A stretch of DNA of 64,000 nucleotides from Rubellimicrobium aerolatum (GCF_017872975.1 NZ_JAGGJP010000002.1:310001-374000), one strand, 5' to 3'; numbered from the stretch's first letter, positions 40,944 through 53,879 are shown. A program made the numbers and translations. Notes: generated by a model from the sequence alone, not told the origin.

Positions 40944-42238
40944 CTACCGCGCCGTCCCGGCGATTCGGGCGCCCGCCGTCCCGGCGGGGCGGCGTGCCCG
41001 TCCTGGCCGCGCTGGCCCTTGGCCTGCCGCTGTCCGCCCCCGCGCCCGCGCAGGAGGGGCCGAACCCCGGCCTGACCGTCAGCCTGTCGCAGGGCCTGGG
41101 CTTCGACACCAACGCCGACCTCGACCCCGGGGTCGAGGACTCCCGCACCAGCGCCCTGACGGCCTTGGGCCTGTCCTACGCCAGCAGCACCCCGGCCTCG
41201 CGGCTCACGCTCCAGGCGGGCGCGAACGTCGAGGTGCCGTTCTCCGACGACGAGGCGCGCGTCGATGGCCCGAGCCTGTCCTTCGGCTACGAGCGCGCGG
41301 TCCCCGCGTCCAGCTTCACGGCCTCGGGGCGATTCAGCCGCACCGACGTGTCGTTCCTGCGGGGCCTTGGCGACTTCCTGGGCGAGGACGGGACCATCGA
41401 CCTCCCCGACGACTTCGAGGACCTGGAGGGCGAGGGCACCCGCCAGCTCGGCCGCCTCGACGCCAGCCTCTCGCTGCGCGACGACGCGCCCTTCGGCGCG
41501 ACCCTGTCCGCCGGAGTCCAGGGCGTGGACTACAGCGACGTCTCGGCCGAGAGCGAGCTTCTCGACTACACCGACACCAACTTCGGCGCGGAGCTGCGCT
41601 TCAGCCTGACCGAGACCATCGACCTCCGGGCCGGCTTCACGACCTCCACCTACGAGGAGGACGGCAGCGATCCCGAGACCGAGAGGGGCGTCGATTTCCA
41701 GGGCTCCATCGCGCGGCCAGACGGACAGTATGTGGCCAGGCTGGGCTTCGACGACACCGACGAGGGGCTGCGGACCTCGCTCAGCTTCGGCCGCGACCTC
41801 GAACGCCCGCTCGGCGCCGTCTCGGGCCGGATCGGCGTCACCCGCGACGGCACGGGCGACCTCCAGCTCACCGGCGGCGTCTCGGCCAGCCGGACGCTGC
41901 CGCGCGGCACGGCGTCGCTCGCGCTCGACCAGTCGGTCGAGACGCTGGAAGGCGACGAGGAGGAACTGGTGACCACCCTCGCCGCCCGCCTCAACCAAGA
42001 GATGACCCCGACCACCTCGCTGAGCCTCGACGCGCTCTACGGCGCCTCCCAGGACACCTCGACCGACGCGAGGACCCGCAGCCTGGAGCTCGGCGCGACG
42101 GTGCAGCGGCAGCTCACCCGCGCCTGGAACCTGTCGCTGGGCTACCGCCACGAGCGCGAGGACGAGACCGGCGAGGAGCTGGCGAAGAACGACAATCTGT
42201 TTCTGACCCTGGGCCGCCAGTTCGGCGGCGGGCTCTAG
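40940..42238 (+). CDS. Outer-membrane beta-barrel protein of the EPS export operon
   Basis: 432 residues. An arginine-rich start and hydrophobic signal sequence ending APAPAQ are followed by about 18 amphipathic strands with alternating hydrophobic residues and acidic turns (for example LTLQAGANVEVPFSDDEARV, YRHEREDETGEELAKNDN). The C-terminus LFLTLGRQFGGGL is similar to a barrel end. Probably the outer-membrane conduit for the polymer, like the BcsC/AlgE-like barrels or the exosortase-linked OMP families. The ATG overlaps the stop of the export protein gene. No specific family motif was identified. Confidence 0.82.
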   Translation: MTTAPSRRFGRPPSRRGGVPVLAALALGLPLSAPAPAQEGPNPGLTVSLSQGLGFDTNADLDPGVEDSRTSALTALGLSYASSTPASRLTLQAGANVEVPFSDDEARVDGPSLSFGYERAVPASSFTASGRFSRTDVSFLRGLGDFLGEDGTIDLPDDFEDLEGEGTRQLGRLDASLSLRDDAPFGATLSAGVQGVDYSDVSAESELLDYTDTNFGAELRFSLTETIDLRAGFTTSTYEEDGSDPETERGVDFQGSIARPDGQYVARLGFDDTDEGLRTSLSFGRDLERPLGAVSGRIGVTRDGTGDLQLTGGVSASRTLPRGTASLALDQSVETLEGDEEELVTTLAARLNQEMTPTTSLSLDALYGASQDTSTDARTRSLELGATVQRQLTRAWNLSLGYRHEREDETGEELAKNDNLFLTLGRQFGGGL

Positions 42239-42303
42239 CCCCCCTGAGGAGGGCACCCGCCGGCCGGAAGCTCCTGAAAGGGCACGGAGTCGCAGCCCCG
42301 GCG

Positions 42304-42336
42304 GCCGCCCGGGGCCTCGACCGGCCCCCGGGCGGC
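42304..42336 (+). terminator. Strong hairpin after the barrel gene
   Basis: GCCGCCCGGGG (42304-42314) pairs perfectly with CCCCGGGCGGC (42326-42336), with an 11-base loop. It lies 66 bases after the barrel stop and 118 bases before the exosortase start and lacks a T-run. It could terminate the upstream operon or attenuate read-through. Confidence 0.5.
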
Positions 42337-42453
42337 GCAAGTTGTCGCGCCCCGCGCGACCACTCGATTTCCGTGGCGTGACGCCCTATGGTCCCTTTCG
42401 GTTCGGCTGCCCGCGCGGGCGGTCCTGATGCGCACGTCCTTCTAGGGTGATCG

Positions 42454-44052
42454 ATGTCCTACGTTCCCTCCCAGGCCCTCGGCCGTCCCGACCGTGGCTT
42501 CAACCCGCCGGGCCTGTTCTGGTTCGCGGCCCTGATCGTCGCGTCGCTGCCGGTCTACTGGCTGGGCTTCGAGGCGCTGGCCCGCGCCTGGTCCACCCCC
42601 GAATACAGCCACGGCCCGATCATCCCGCTGGTCTCGCTCTATCTCTTCCTGCGCGAGCTTCGGATGGCTCCGCCCGAGGACCCGGCCCAGCCGCGCCGCC
42701 GCTGGCCCGGCATCCTCGTGATCCTCTTCGCGCTGGCCTTCGGCATCTTCGGCAACCTCGTGCAGATCCCGGACGTGACCACCTACGCCTTCATCATCTG
42801 GATGATGGGCGTGGTGCTGGTGGGCTTCGGCTGGGACCGGGGCCGCAGCCACTGGGCACCGGTGCTGCACCTCATCTTCATGCTGCCCCTGCCCCAGTTC
42901 CTCTACTGGCAGCTCACCATCTTCCTCCAGCTCGTCTCCTCCGAGCTGGGCGTCTGGTTCGTGCGGCTGGCGGGAGTGCCGGTGTTCCTTGAAGGGAACG
43001 TGATCGACCTGGGCGTCTACAAGCTCCAGGTGGCCGAGGCCTGCTCGGGCCTGCGCTACCTGTTCCCGATCCTCAGCTTCTCCTACCTGTTCGGCATCCT
43101 TTACCGCGGCCCCTTCTGGCACAAGGTCGTGCTGTTCCTGATGGCCGCTCCGCTCACCGTGTTCATGAACGCGGTGCGGATCGGCGTGATCGGAATCCTC
43201 GTGAACAGCTACGGGATCGAGCAGGCCGAGGGCTTCCTCCACTTCTTCGAGGGCTGGGTCATCTTCGGGGCCTGCGTGGCGATCCTGTTCATCATGGCGG
43301 TGACGCTCCAGCGGCTCACGCCCAACCCTCTGCCCCTGTCCGAGGTCATCGACCTCGACTTCGAAGGCTTCGGCCGGCAGGCCGCCCGCCTCGGCGGGAT
43401 CCAGGCCTCGCCCGGGCTCGTCGCGGCCGCCCTCCTGTCGGGCGCGGTGACGCTGGCCTTCGTGGCCACTCCGGCCCCGGAGCGGCCGGATCTCGTCCGC
43501 GAGACCTTCGCCATCTTCCCCGAGGACATCGACGGCTGGTCCGGCTTCTCCGAGGCGCTGGCGCCCGAGACCGAGACGGTGCTCGATGCCTCGGACTACG
43601 TGAACGTCACCTACGTCTCCCCCGAAGAGGCCGCGCCGGTGAACCTGTTCTCGGCCTGGTACAGCAACCAGACCGAGGGCACGGGCATCCACTCGCCCGA
43701 GGTCTGCCTGCCGGTCGGCGGCTGGGAGGTGTTCTCGATGGAGCCCGTGGCCGTCTCCATGCCGGGCACGGTCTACGGCGACTTCACCCTCAACCGAGCG
43801 GTGATCCAGAAGGGCCTGTCCAAGCAGCTCGTCTACTACTGGTTCGAGCAGCGCGGGAAGCGCATGACCAACGACTACCTTGCCAAGGCCAGCGTCGTCT
43901 GGGACAGCCTGACCATGGGCCGCACCGACGGGGCCATCGTGCGCTTCGTCACCGCCATCAACGAGGGCGAGGCCGAGGAGGTGGCCGACGCCCGCATCCG
44001 CCGCCTGATGGCCGAGGTGCTGCCCCGCCTGCCGGACTACATCCCGAACTGA
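42454..44052 (+). CDS. xrtD: Exosortase XrtD-like with fused EpsI domain
   Basis: 532 residues. Eight or so membrane helices (20-285) carry the exosortase triad: Cys197 in EACSGLR, Arg242 in NAVRIGV and His263 in FLHFFEGW. After residue about 320 follows an EpsI domain with [22 protein letters not shown] and a late basic [10 protein letters not shown]. This fusion is typical of the alphaproteobacterial type thought to process VPLPA-CTERM proteins during transit to the surface. No protein in the window ends with such a sorting signal, so substrates are elsewhere. Genetically linked to EPS export as usual for exosortases. Confidence 0.88.
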   Translation: MSYVPSQALGRPDRGFNPPGLFWFAALIVASLPVYWLGFEALARAWSTPEYSHGPIIPLVSLYLFLRELRMAPPEDPAQPRRRWPGILVILFALAFGIFGNLVQIPDVTTYAFIIWMMGVVLVGFGWDRGRSHWAPVLHLIFMLPLPQFLYWQLTIFLQLVSSELGVWFVRLAGVPVFLEGNVIDLGVYKLQVAEACSGLRYLFPILSFSYLFGILYRGPFWHKVVLFLMAAPLTVFMNAVRIGVIGILVNSYGIEQAEGFLHFFEGWVIFGACVAILFIMAVTLQRLTPNPLPLSEVIDLDFEGFGRQAARLGGIQASPGLVAAALLSGAVTLAFVATPAPERPDLVRETFAIFPEDIDGWSGFSEALAPETETVLDASDYVNVTYVSPEEAAPVNLFSAWYSNQTEGTGIHSPEVCLPVGGWEVFSMEPVAVSMPGTVYGDFTLNRAVIQKGLSKQLVYYWFEQRGKRMTNDYLAKASVVWDSLTMGRTDGAIVRFVTAINEGEAEEVADARIRRLMAEVLPRLPDYIPN

Positions 44053-44072
44053 CGGGCTGCGCGAAGCCGTCT

Positions 44073-44103
44073 CCCGGGGGAGCGCCACGCGCGCTCCCCC
44101 GGG
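44073..44103 (+). terminator. Rho-independent-type terminator after the exosortase gene
   Basis: A perfect 13-bp stem (CCCGGGGGAGCGC at 44073-44085 with its complement at 44091-44103), a five-base loop, then CGTTTCG. It lies 20 bases after the exosortase stop. Confidence 0.72.
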
Positions 44104-44206
44104 CGTTTCGCCCATGGACACAGACCGGCCCGAGCCGGGTCGTTGCGCCTTCCGGCCCGAGCGGCTAGGCAACCGCCGGGACCGCAACAGCAAGGTGAAC
44201 CGCGAC

Positions 44207-45415
44207 ATGGCCGACGCAACCTCCCGGCACGTCCTCATCGTCGTGGAGAACCTGCCCGTTCCCCTCGATCGCCGCGTGTGGCTGGAGGCTACGACGCTGA
44301 TCGCGGCGGGCTACCGGGTGTCGGTGATCTGCCCGCAGATGCGGAACTGGACGGCCCCCTACGAGGAGATCGACGGCGTCCACATCTACCGCTATCCCCT
44401 GCCCCTGGAGGCGCACGAGGGCGCGGTCGCCTACGCCCGCGAATACGGCGCGGCGGTCAAGGGCTGGTTCAATCTCGCGGCCAGGGTCTGGAAGGAACAG
44501 GGGCCGTTCCAGGTGATCCAGGGCTGCAACCCGCCCGACCTCGTGTTCCTGCTCGCGCGCCGCTACCGCTCCAAGGGCGTGGCCTACCTCTTCGACCACC
44601 ACGACCCCTCCCCCGAGCTGTTCGAGGCCAAGTTCGGCCGCAAGGGGATGCTCTACAACGTGATGCTCCTGTGGGAGAAGCTGACCTTCCGCACCGCCCG
44701 CGTCTCCATCGCCACCAACGAGAGCTTTCGCCGCATCGCCATCGAGAGGGGCGGCATGGACCCCGACGACGTGTTCGTCGTCCGCTCCGCGCCCAAGCTC
44801 GAAACCTTCATCCCCGGCCCGGGCAACCTCGTCCACCGCAACGACGCGGGAACGGTCCTGGGCTACGTGGGCGTGATCGGCCAGCAGGAGGGCATGGACC
44901 TCCTCGTCGCCGCCGCCGACCACCTCGTGAACGGCCTGGGCCGCTCCGACGTGCATTTCGCCATCGTGGGCTTCGGCTCGGGCCTCGACGAGATGAAGGC
45001 TGACGTCGCCCGGCGCGAGCTGACGGACAAGTTCACCTTCCACGGCCCGCTCTATGGCGAGGCGCTGGTCGAGGTCCTGAACAGCATCGACATCGGCGTC
45101 GCGCCCGATCCCCGGAACGCGATGAACGACATCTGCACGATGAACAAGGTCATCGAATACATGGCGCTCGGCAAGCCGGTGGTGCAGTTCGACCTGACCG
45201 AGGGCCGCGCCTCGGCCGGCGAGGCGTCGCTCTACGCCCGCGCCAACGAGCCCGAGGATTTCGCCGACAAGATCGCCGTCCTGATGGACGACCCCGACCT
45301 GCGCGAGAGGCTGGGCCAGATCGGCCTCGACCGCGTGCGGGGCGGACTGAGCTGGAGCCACTCGGCTCCCCGGCTGCTCGCGGCCTACGACCGGATCTAC
45401 CGCACCCTCGGCTGA
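44207..45415 (+). CDS. Family 4 glycosyltransferase
   Basis: 402-residue GT-B. The opening ADATSRHVLIVVENLPVPLDRRVWLEATTL is typical of EPS glycosyltransferases that begin with a basic, membrane-proximal loop. The donor domain has VLGYVGVIGQQEGMDLLVAAA, GFGSGLDEMK, ALVEVLNSIDIGVAPDP and MNKVIEYMALGKPVVQFDL, with Glu in KVIEYMA as expected. An upstream in-frame ATG at 44114 lies just after the terminator and would add 31 unlikely residues, so the ATG at 44207 is preferred. It meets the rhomboid gene with a 19-base 3' overlap. Confidence 0.88.
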   Translation: MADATSRHVLIVVENLPVPLDRRVWLEATTLIAAGYRVSVICPQMRNWTAPYEEIDGVHIYRYPLPLEAHEGAVAYAREYGAAVKGWFNLAARVWKEQGPFQVIQGCNPPDLVFLLARRYRSKGVAYLFDHHDPSPELFEAKFGRKGMLYNVMLLWEKLTFRTARVSIATNESFRRIAIERGGMDPDDVFVVRSAPKLETFIPGPGNLVHRNDAGTVLGYVGVIGQQEGMDLLVAAADHLVNGLGRSDVHFAIVGFGSGLDEMKADVARRELTDKFTFHGPLYGEALVEVLNSIDIGVAPDPRNAMNDICTMNKVIEYMALGKPVVQFDLTEGRASAGEASLYARANEPEDFADKIAVLMDDPDLRERLGQIGLDRVRGGLSWSHSAPRLLAAYDRIYRTLG

Positions 45416-46065
45416 TCCGGCGCGCGGCCCAACGCCCGGGTCGCGGCCATCCCGGTCAGCAGCCCGCCCAGATGCGTCTGCCAGGCGAGCTGCCCCCCCG
45501 CCAGGACCCAGGTGACGAGGTTCAGCGCCGCCAGCACCGCGAGAGCCGCCAGCACCCCGCCGGGGCGGCGCTGCTCCTCCCAGTAGAGGACCAGCGCCGC
45601 CCCGGCGAGGCCGAAGATCGCGCCCGAGGCGCCGACCATCGGCGCCGCCGTCGCGGACAGGAGGCCGAACACCACGGCCCCGCCCAGCGCCGACAGGGCA
45701 TAGACCACCGCGAGGCGCCACGCCCCCAGCCGCCGCGCGAGCGAGGGGGTCAGGGTGGCCAGCGTCGCCATGTTGCCCAGGGCATGGCCCGGCCCGCCGT
45801 GCAGGAAGGCATAGGTCGCGAACATCAGCACGGCCTGTCCTGGATAGTTGGGCTGCCAGTCGCGCAGCAGACCCGACCAGAAGCCCCCATACTGATAGGC
45901 CGTCACCCGCCAGAGCGGCGACCCCCAAAGGCCCCGGTCCGCCGCGAGGAGCACGGCCTCGACCAGCAGGTTGACCGCGATCAGCGCCATGGCGACGCCC
46001 GGCAGCCGGAGGCCCGGCTCCCCTTCCGGCCGACGCTCCACCCGGGACGAATCCCGCCCGCGCAT
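45397..46065 (-). CDS. Rhomboid-family intramembrane serine protease
   Basis: 222 residues, six membrane helices. The catalytic serine is in [11 protein letters not shown] (Ser147) and the catalytic histidine in THLGGLLTG (His198). The helix 2 motif [12 protein letters not shown] supplies the oxyanion histidine and asparagine. The start at 46065 leaves about 22 hydrophilic residues before helix 1; longer frames upstream look non-coding. Substrates are unknown. As it sits next to an exosortase/EPS region, processing of a surface protein is conceivable but not shown. Confidence 0.88.
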   Translation of the reverse strand: MRGRDSSRVERRPEGEPGLRLPGVAMALIAVNLLVEAVLLAADRGLWGSPLWRVTAYQYGGFWSGLLRDWQPNYPGQAVLMFATYAFLHGGPGHALGNMATLATLTPSLARRLGAWRLAVVYALSALGGAVVFGLLSATAAPMVGASGAIFGLAGAALVLYWEEQRRPGGVLAALAVLAALNLVTWVLAGGQLAWQTHLGGLLTGMAATRALGRAPDQPRVR

Positions 46066-46304
46066 CTCCGCTGCCGCCACCCTGCCCCCCGGTTCCCCGC
46101 GCCGGCCCGCGCGCCGTGTCCGTCCATCATGCGGCCCCTGGCCGGGGGACGCCAGCGTCCCGGGGCCACACCGGCACGGCGACCGCCCCGGCGTGGCCGC
46201 GCCGCCCTTGCCGTGGTCTCTGCGATGCGGCATGGCGCATACTTGACCATCCCGCCGTCCCGTGGCGGGGTCCCCCGCGTGGCAGAGGAAGGGAGAACCC
46301 CCAG

Positions 46305-47369
46305 ATGAAAATCCTGGTGACCGGCGGCGCCGGCTTCATCGGCTCGGCGGTGGTGCGCCTCGCCGTGGCGCGTGGCCACGAGGTCGTGAACCTCGACGCC
46401 CTGACCTACGCGGCCAACCTCGCCAACGTGGCGCAGGTGACGAACTCGTCGCTCTATGCCTTCGAGCAAGCGGACCTCCGCGACCGCCCGGCGCTCGACC
46501 GCGTCCTCGCCGCGCACCGGCCCGACGCGATCATGCACCTCGCCGCCGAAAGCCACGTGGACCGTTCCATCGACGGCCCCGGCACCTTCGTGGAGACCAA
46601 CGTCAACGGCACCTTCAACCTGCTGGAGGCCGCCCGCGCCTATTGGCTGCGCGAGGGCCGCCCCGAGGGCTTCCGCTTCCACCACATCTCCACGGACGAG
46701 GTGTTCGGCACCCTGGGCGCGACCGGCCAGTTCACCGAGGACACGCCCTACGCCCCGAACTCCCCCTACTCCGCCACCAAGGCCGCATCCGACCACCTGG
46801 TCCGCGCCTGGCACGAGACCTACGGCCTGCCGGTCGTGCTCACCAACTGCTCGAACAACTACGGTCCTTTCCACTTCCCCGAGAAGCTGGTCCCCGTCGT
46901 CATCCTCAACGCGCTCCACGGCAAGCCCATCCCCGTCTATGGCCAGGGCCTGAACGTCCGCGACTGGCTGTATGTGGAGGACCACGCCGACGCCCTCCTG
47001 ACCGTGCTCCAACGCGGGCAGGTCGGCCGCAGCTACAACATCGGCGGCGAGAACGAGGCCCGCAACATCGACCTCGTGCAGACGATCTGCGCCATCCTCG
47101 ACGACCTGCGCCCCGAGGCCGCGCCGCACGACCACCTCATCACCTACGTCGCCGACCGCCCCGGCCACGACCTCCGCTATGCCATCGACCCGACCCGCAT
47201 CCGCGAGGAGCTGGGCTGGCGTCCCTCCGTCACGCTGGAGGAGGGGCTGCGCCGCACCGTCGAATGGTATCTTCGGAACGAGGACTGGTGGCGTCCCCTG
47301 CTCGCGCGGCAGGGCGTGGGCCAGCGGCTCGGCACCAAGGTCGATCCCGTGCCGGAGAGCGCGGAATGA
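46305..47369 (+). CDS. rfbB: dTDP-glucose 4,6-dehydratase
   Basis: 354-residue extended SDR. NAD motif [11 protein letters not shown] at residues 6-16, [11 protein letters not shown], active-site [12 protein letters not shown] with Asp-Glu pair, YSATK (YxxxK) and [17 protein letters not shown] are diagnostic for RmlB. It makes dTDP-4-keto-6-deoxyglucose in the second step of dTDP-L-rhamnose synthesis. The start follows GGAAGGGAG. The stop overlaps the rfbD start (ATGA). Upstream, 239 bases separate it from the divergent rhomboid gene. Confidence 0.96.
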   Translation: MKILVTGGAGFIGSAVVRLAVARGHEVVNLDALTYAANLANVAQVTNSSLYAFEQADLRDRPALDRVLAAHRPDAIMHLAAESHVDRSIDGPGTFVETNVNGTFNLLEAARAYWLREGRPEGFRFHHISTDEVFGTLGATGQFTEDTPYAPNSPYSATKAASDHLVRAWHETYGLPVVLTNCSNNYGPFHFPEKLVPVVILNALHGKPIPVYGQGLNVRDWLYVEDHADALLTVLQRGQVGRSYNIGGENEARNIDLVQTICAILDDLRPEAAPHDHLITYVADRPGHDLRYAIDPTRIREELGWRPSVTLEEGLRRTVEWYLRNEDWWRPLLARQGVGQRLGTKVDPVPESAE

Positions 47370-48235
47370 GGCTCCTCCTCATCGGCCGCACCGGCCAGGT
47401 CGCCACTGAGATCCTGCGCCGCGCCCCCGAGGGCGTGGCCGTGACCGCGCTCGGCCGCGACGTGGCCGACCTCTCCGACCCCGCCGCCTGCGCGGCGGCC
47501 ATCGCCAGGGCCGAGGCCGACGCGGTGGTCAACGCCGCCGCCTGGACCGCCGTGGACCGCGCCGAGTCCGAGGAGGAGGCCGCCCGCGTCATCAACGGCG
47601 AGGCGCCTGCCGCCATGGCCCGCGCCGCCGCCGCGCGCGGGCTGCCCTTCGTCCACATCTCCACCGATTACGTCTTCGACGGGCTGGGCACGAAGCCTTT
47701 CGCGCCCGAGGACCCGGTCGCCCCCCAGAACGCCTACGGCCGCTCCAAGCTCCTGGGCGAGCAGGGCGTGCGTCAGGCCGGCGGCCCCCATGTCATCCTG
47801 CGGACGGCCTGGGTCTTCTCGGCCCATGGCGCGAACTTCGTGAAGACCATGCTCCGCCTCGGGCGCGAGCGGGAGGCGATCACCGTCGTCGCCGACCAGA
47901 TCGGCGGCCCCACCCCCGCCGCGGCCATCGCCGACGCCTGCTTCGCGCTGGCGCAGGGCCTCGCACAGGGTGGCCCAAGCGGCACGCACCATTTCTGCGG
48001 CGCCCCGGAAACGAGCTGGGCTGGCTTCGCCGAGGCGATCATGGCCGAGGCGGGCCTCGCCTGCCGGGTGAACCCGATCCCCTCCTCGGCCTATCCGACG
48101 CCGGCCACGCGGCCCCTGAACTCGCGGATGGACTGCGGCTCGCTCCACTCCGCCTACGGCATCGCCCAGCCCGACTGGCGCGACGGCCTGCGCAACGTGC
48201 TGAGGGAACTGGGGGCGCTGCACGCCCCCGCCTAG
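47366..48235 (+). CDS. rfbD: dTDP-4-dehydrorhamnose reductase
   Basis: 289-residue SDR of the RmlD family. [11 protein letters not shown] near the start for [36 protein letters not shown] (YxxxK) and [20 protein letters not shown] are family blocks. It reduces dTDP-4-keto-L-rhamnose to dTDP-L-rhamnose, last step of the pathway. Translationally coupled to rfbB and tail to tail with rfbA. Confidence 0.96.
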   Translation: MRLLLIGRTGQVATEILRRAPEGVAVTALGRDVADLSDPAACAAAIARAEADAVVNAAAWTAVDRAESEEEAARVINGEAPAAMARAAAARGLPFVHISTDYVFDGLGTKPFAPEDPVAPQNAYGRSKLLGEQGVRQAGGPHVILRTAWVFSAHGANFVKTMLRLGREREAITVVADQIGGPTPAAAIADACFALAQGLAQGGPSGTHHFCGAPETSWAGFAEAIMAEAGLACRVNPIPSSAYPTPATRPLNSRMDCGSLHSAYGIAQPDWRDGLRNVLRELGALHAPA

Positions 48236-48241
48236 GCGAAA

Positions 48242-48262
48242 GGGCGGCCGATCAGGCCGCCC
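48242..48262. terminator. Hairpin between convergent rfbD and rfbA
   Basis: GGGCGGCC (48242-48249) pairs exactly with GGCCGCCC (48255-48262) across five bases. It overlaps the last codons of rfbA. Followed by a C-run rather than T, so a modest bidirectional terminator at best. Confidence 0.5.
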
Positions 48263-49139
48263 CCCCCTCCTCCGCCATCGCACGCAGGTAGCGCCCATAG
48301 GCGTTCTTCCCGAACAGCCTGGCCCGATCCAGCAGCGCCTCGCGGCCGATCCAGCCCTGCCGCCACGCGATCTCGTCCGGGCTGCCGGTCTGGAGCCCCT
48401 GCCGCTCCTCCAGCGTGCGGACGAAGTTCCCCGCGTCCAGCAGCGAGGCATGGGTCCCGGTGTCGAGCCACGCATAGCCCCGGCCCATGGTCTTCACCGA
48501 CAGCCGCCCCTCGTGGAGGTAGGTCTCCAGCAGCGTGGTGATCTCCAGCTCCCCCCGGGCCGAGGGCTGGACGCCCCGCGCCCGCTCGGAGGCCGTGCCG
48601 TCGAGGAAGTAGAGCCCGGTCACGGCGTAGTTCGACGGCGGCACCTCGGGCTTCTCGATGATGGCGCTCGCCTGACCGTCGGCGCCGAAGGCCACCACCC
48701 CGTAGCGCTCCGGGTCGGCGACGTGGTAGCCGAAGACGGTCCCGCCCTGGGGCTGGCGGTCGGCCTCGGCCATCAGGTCGGGCAGGCCGTGGCCGAAGAA
48801 GATGTTGTCCCCCAGCACCATCGCCGAGGGGGAGCCGGCCAGGAAGTCCTCAGCCAGCAGATAGGCCTGCGCGAGCCCGTCCGGCGAGGGCTGGGCGATG
48901 TAGGTGAGCGACAGGCCCCACTGCGCGCCGTCGCCCAGCGTCCGCCTGAACTGGTCCTGGTCGGCGGGGGTGGTGATCAGCGCGATCTCCCGGATGCCGG
49001 CCAGCATCAGCACCGACAGCGGATAGTAGATCATCGGCTTGTCGTAGACCGGCAGGAGCTGCTTGGAGAGCCCGATGGTGATCGGATACAGCCGGGTGCC
49101 CGACCCGCCCGCGAGGATGATGCCCTTGCGATTCGTCAT
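48252..49139 (-). CDS. rfbA: Glucose-1-phosphate thymidylyltransferase
   Basis: 295-residue RmlA. Catalytic opening GIILAGGSGTRLYPIT followed by SKQLLPVYDKPMIYYPLS, metal site VLGDNIFFG, GTVFGYHVADPERYGVV, EKPEVPPSN and the late YAWLDTGTH. It activates glucose-1-phosphate with dTTP in the first step of dTDP-rhamnose synthesis. Starts in ATGA overlap with the stop of rfbC. Confidence 0.96.
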   Translation of the reverse strand: MTNRKGIILAGGSGTRLYPITIGLSKQLLPVYDKPMIYYPLSVLMLAGIREIALITTPADQDQFRRTLGDGAQWGLSLTYIAQPSPDGLAQAYLLAEDFLAGSPSAMVLGDNIFFGHGLPDLMAEADRQPQGGTVFGYHVADPERYGVVAFGADGQASAIIEKPEVPPSNYAVTGLYFLDGTASERARGVQPSARGELEITTLLETYLHEGRLSVKTMGRGYAWLDTGTHASLLDAGNFVRTLEERQGLQTGSPDEIAWRQGWIGREALLDRARLFGKNAYGRYLRAMAEEGGAA

Positions 49140-49705
49140 TTCGTTCCGTCCCAGGTGAAGGGGCTGTCCCATTCCGCGAAGCGCGGCGCGGCGCGGTCCT
49201 TGTCCGACAGCACCGCCTTGTCGGCCCCGATGCCCCAGTCGATCCCCAGCGTCGGGTCGTCCCAGGCCACCCCGCCGTCGCAGTCGGGCGCGTAGGTGTC
49301 CGTGCACTTGTAGGCGACCTGCGTGTCGGGCGTCAGCGTGACGAAGCCGTGCAGGAACCCCACCGGAATGAGGAGTTGGCGGGAGTTGACAGCCGTCAAC
49401 TCCTCCGCGACCCACTTCCCGTAGGTCGGCGAGCCCTTCCGCGCGTCCACCGCCACGTCGAGGATCGCCCCGGCGATCACGCGCACGAGCTTGTCCTGCG
49501 CGCGCGGCGGGCGCTGATAATGGAGCCCCCGGACCGTGCCGGCGGCCGCGCTCAGGGAATGGTTGTCCTGCACGAAGTCGAGGTCGATCCCCTGCGCCCG
49601 CAGGACCTCGCGGTTCCAGGACTCCATGAACCAGCCCCGCGCGTCCCCGAACCGCCGCGGGATCAGGACCTTGACCCCGGATAGGGCCGTATCTTCGATC
49701 TGCAC
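49136..49705 (-). CDS. rfbC: dTDP-4-dehydrorhamnose 3,5-epimerase
   Basis: 189-residue cupin of the RmlC family. PRRFGDARGWFMESWN, FVQDNHSLSAAAGTVRGLHYQ (the catalytic His in GLHYQ), IPVGFLHGFVTL and YKCTDTYAPDCDGGVAWDDP are all present. The GTG start has GAGG five bases upstream and gives the standard N-terminus (QIEDTALSGVKVL). A TTG 39 bases earlier is less likely. rfbC precedes rfbA on the minus strand, facing rfbB-rfbD. Confidence 0.95.
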   Translation of the reverse strand: MQIEDTALSGVKVLIPRRFGDARGWFMESWNREVLRAQGIDLDFVQDNHSLSAAAGTVRGLHYQRPPRAQDKLVRVIAGAILDVAVDARKGSPTYGKWVAEELTAVNSRQLLIPVGFLHGFVTLTPDTQVAYKCTDTYAPDCDGGVAWDDPTLGIDWGIGADKAVLSDKDRAAPRFAEWDSPFTWDGTK

Positions 49706-49825
49706 CGTCGCCTCGTTCCTTGCCAGTCGCCCCGGCTCTACCAAGGCGACCCGGCAGCGTCACGGGCTTTTCGGCCCCCGGCTCGCCGCGGCGCGGAAAC
49801 GCATCGTCGCCCGGGCCGCCGCGCC

Positions 49826-50749
49826 TCAGCCGGCGGCGACGGGCCGCCGCGCCTGCCGCAGCAGCGAGGCCGTGTAGACCGCCAGCGCCGCCCAGATCAT
49901 CGGGAAGGCGATCATCCGGGCGCGGCCGAACTCCTCTCCGAACAGCAGCACCGCCGTCAGCGCGATCATCGTCGGCGCGATGTATTGCAGGATGCCGATG
50001 GTCGAGAGCCGCAGGAGCTTCGCGCCGTTGGCATACAGGATCAGCGGCACCGCCGTCACCGGCCCGCAGGCCAGCAGCAGCCAGGTCGTCGCGGTATCCC
50101 CCGAGAGGAAATGGCTCCGCCCCGTCGCCACCAGCCAGCCCAGGTAGGCCAGCGCGGGCGCGAGGAGGATCAGCACCTCCAGCAGGAAGCCCTGGTTCGG
50201 GCCCACCGGCAGCCGCTTCTTGAGGAAGGCGTAGATCCCCCAGGTGAGCGTGAGCCCCAGTGCCACCATCGGCAGCCGCCCCGTCTCCCAGGTCAGCACC
50301 GCGACCCCGGCGGCGGCCAGGGCGATGGCCGCCCATTGCGCGGGGGCCAGCCGCTCGCGCAGCAGCGCCGCGCCCAAGAGCACGCTGAACAGCGGGTTGA
50401 TGTAGTAGCCCAGCGCCGCGTCGAGCGCGTGCCCCGCGCCGATGGACCACACGTAGATCCCCCAGTTGACCGAGATCAGCGTCGCCGTCGCCACGGCCAT
50501 GCCCAGCATCCGGGGCGAGCGCAGCGCGCGCCGCAGGTCCTCCGTCCGGCCCGTCGCCCAGATCACCGCACCGGCGATGGGGATGGACCAGATCACGCGA
50601 TGGACGATCACCTCGGACGGGGGCACATGGGCCAGCGCCTTCATGAACAGCGGCAGGAAGCCCCAGAGCACGTAGACCGTGGTCGCCAGCACGATGCCCT
50701 TCAGGCTGTCGCCGTTGCCGTCCCCGTTGCCGTCCCCGTTGCCGTCCAT
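49826..50749 (-). CDS. rarD: RarD-like EamA/DMT-family transporter
   Basis: 307 residues with ten hydrophobic segments in two EamA halves. GIVLATTVYVLWGFLPLFMK and the central NWGIYVWSIGAGHALDAALGYYINPLFSVLLG block are the RarD subgroup signatures. Substrates of this drug/metabolite exporter family are poorly defined. The N-terminus before the first helix is a run of repeated DGNG units encoded by a 12-base tandem repeat, unusual for the family and possibly variable in length. Confidence 0.9.
   Translation of the reverse strand: MDGNGDGNGDGNGDSLKGIVLATTVYVLWGFLPLFMKALAHVPPSEVIVHRVIWSIPIAGAVIWATGRTEDLRRALRSPRMLGMAVATATLISVNWGIYVWSIGAGHALDAALGYYINPLFSVLLGAALLRERLAPAQWAAIALAAAGVAVLTWETGRLPMVALGLTLTWGIYAFLKKRLPVGPNQGFLLEVLILLAPALAYLGWLVATGRSHFLSGDTATTWLLLACGPVTAVPLILYANGAKLLRLSTIGILQYIAPTMIALTAVLLFGEEFGRARMIAFPMIWAALAVYTASLLRQARRPVAAG
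50711..50747. repeat. Short tandem repeat inside the rarD start region
   Basis: Three near-perfect 12-base units (CCGTTGCCGTCC on the plus strand) encode the DGNG repeats at residues 2-13 of the RarD-like protein. Units keep the frame, so copy-number change would alter only the N-terminal tail. Confidence 0.7.
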
Positions 50750-50851
50750 GACCGACCCTCCCCCGGATGCCGCGCCCGCAGCCGGTAGCGCAACGCCCCG
50801 CCGGGGGCCACCCCGGACGCGCCGCCGGGACGGGACCGGGGCAAGGGGCCG

Positions 50852-53833
<2,982 letters not shown>

Positions 53834-53854
53834 GCCGACCCTCCCCGGAACCGC

Positions 53855-53879
53855 AACAAAGCCGAGCGGGCGGGGTTCC
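53855..53879 (-). promoter_or_regulatory. EcfG-like promoter candidate for the hybrid kinase
   Basis: Minus strand GGAAC (53875-53879), 16 bases, TGTT (53855-53858). The -35 and spacing are exact; the -10 keeps GTT but has T in place of C. The -10 ends only about 20 bases before the start codon. Confidence 0.4.
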
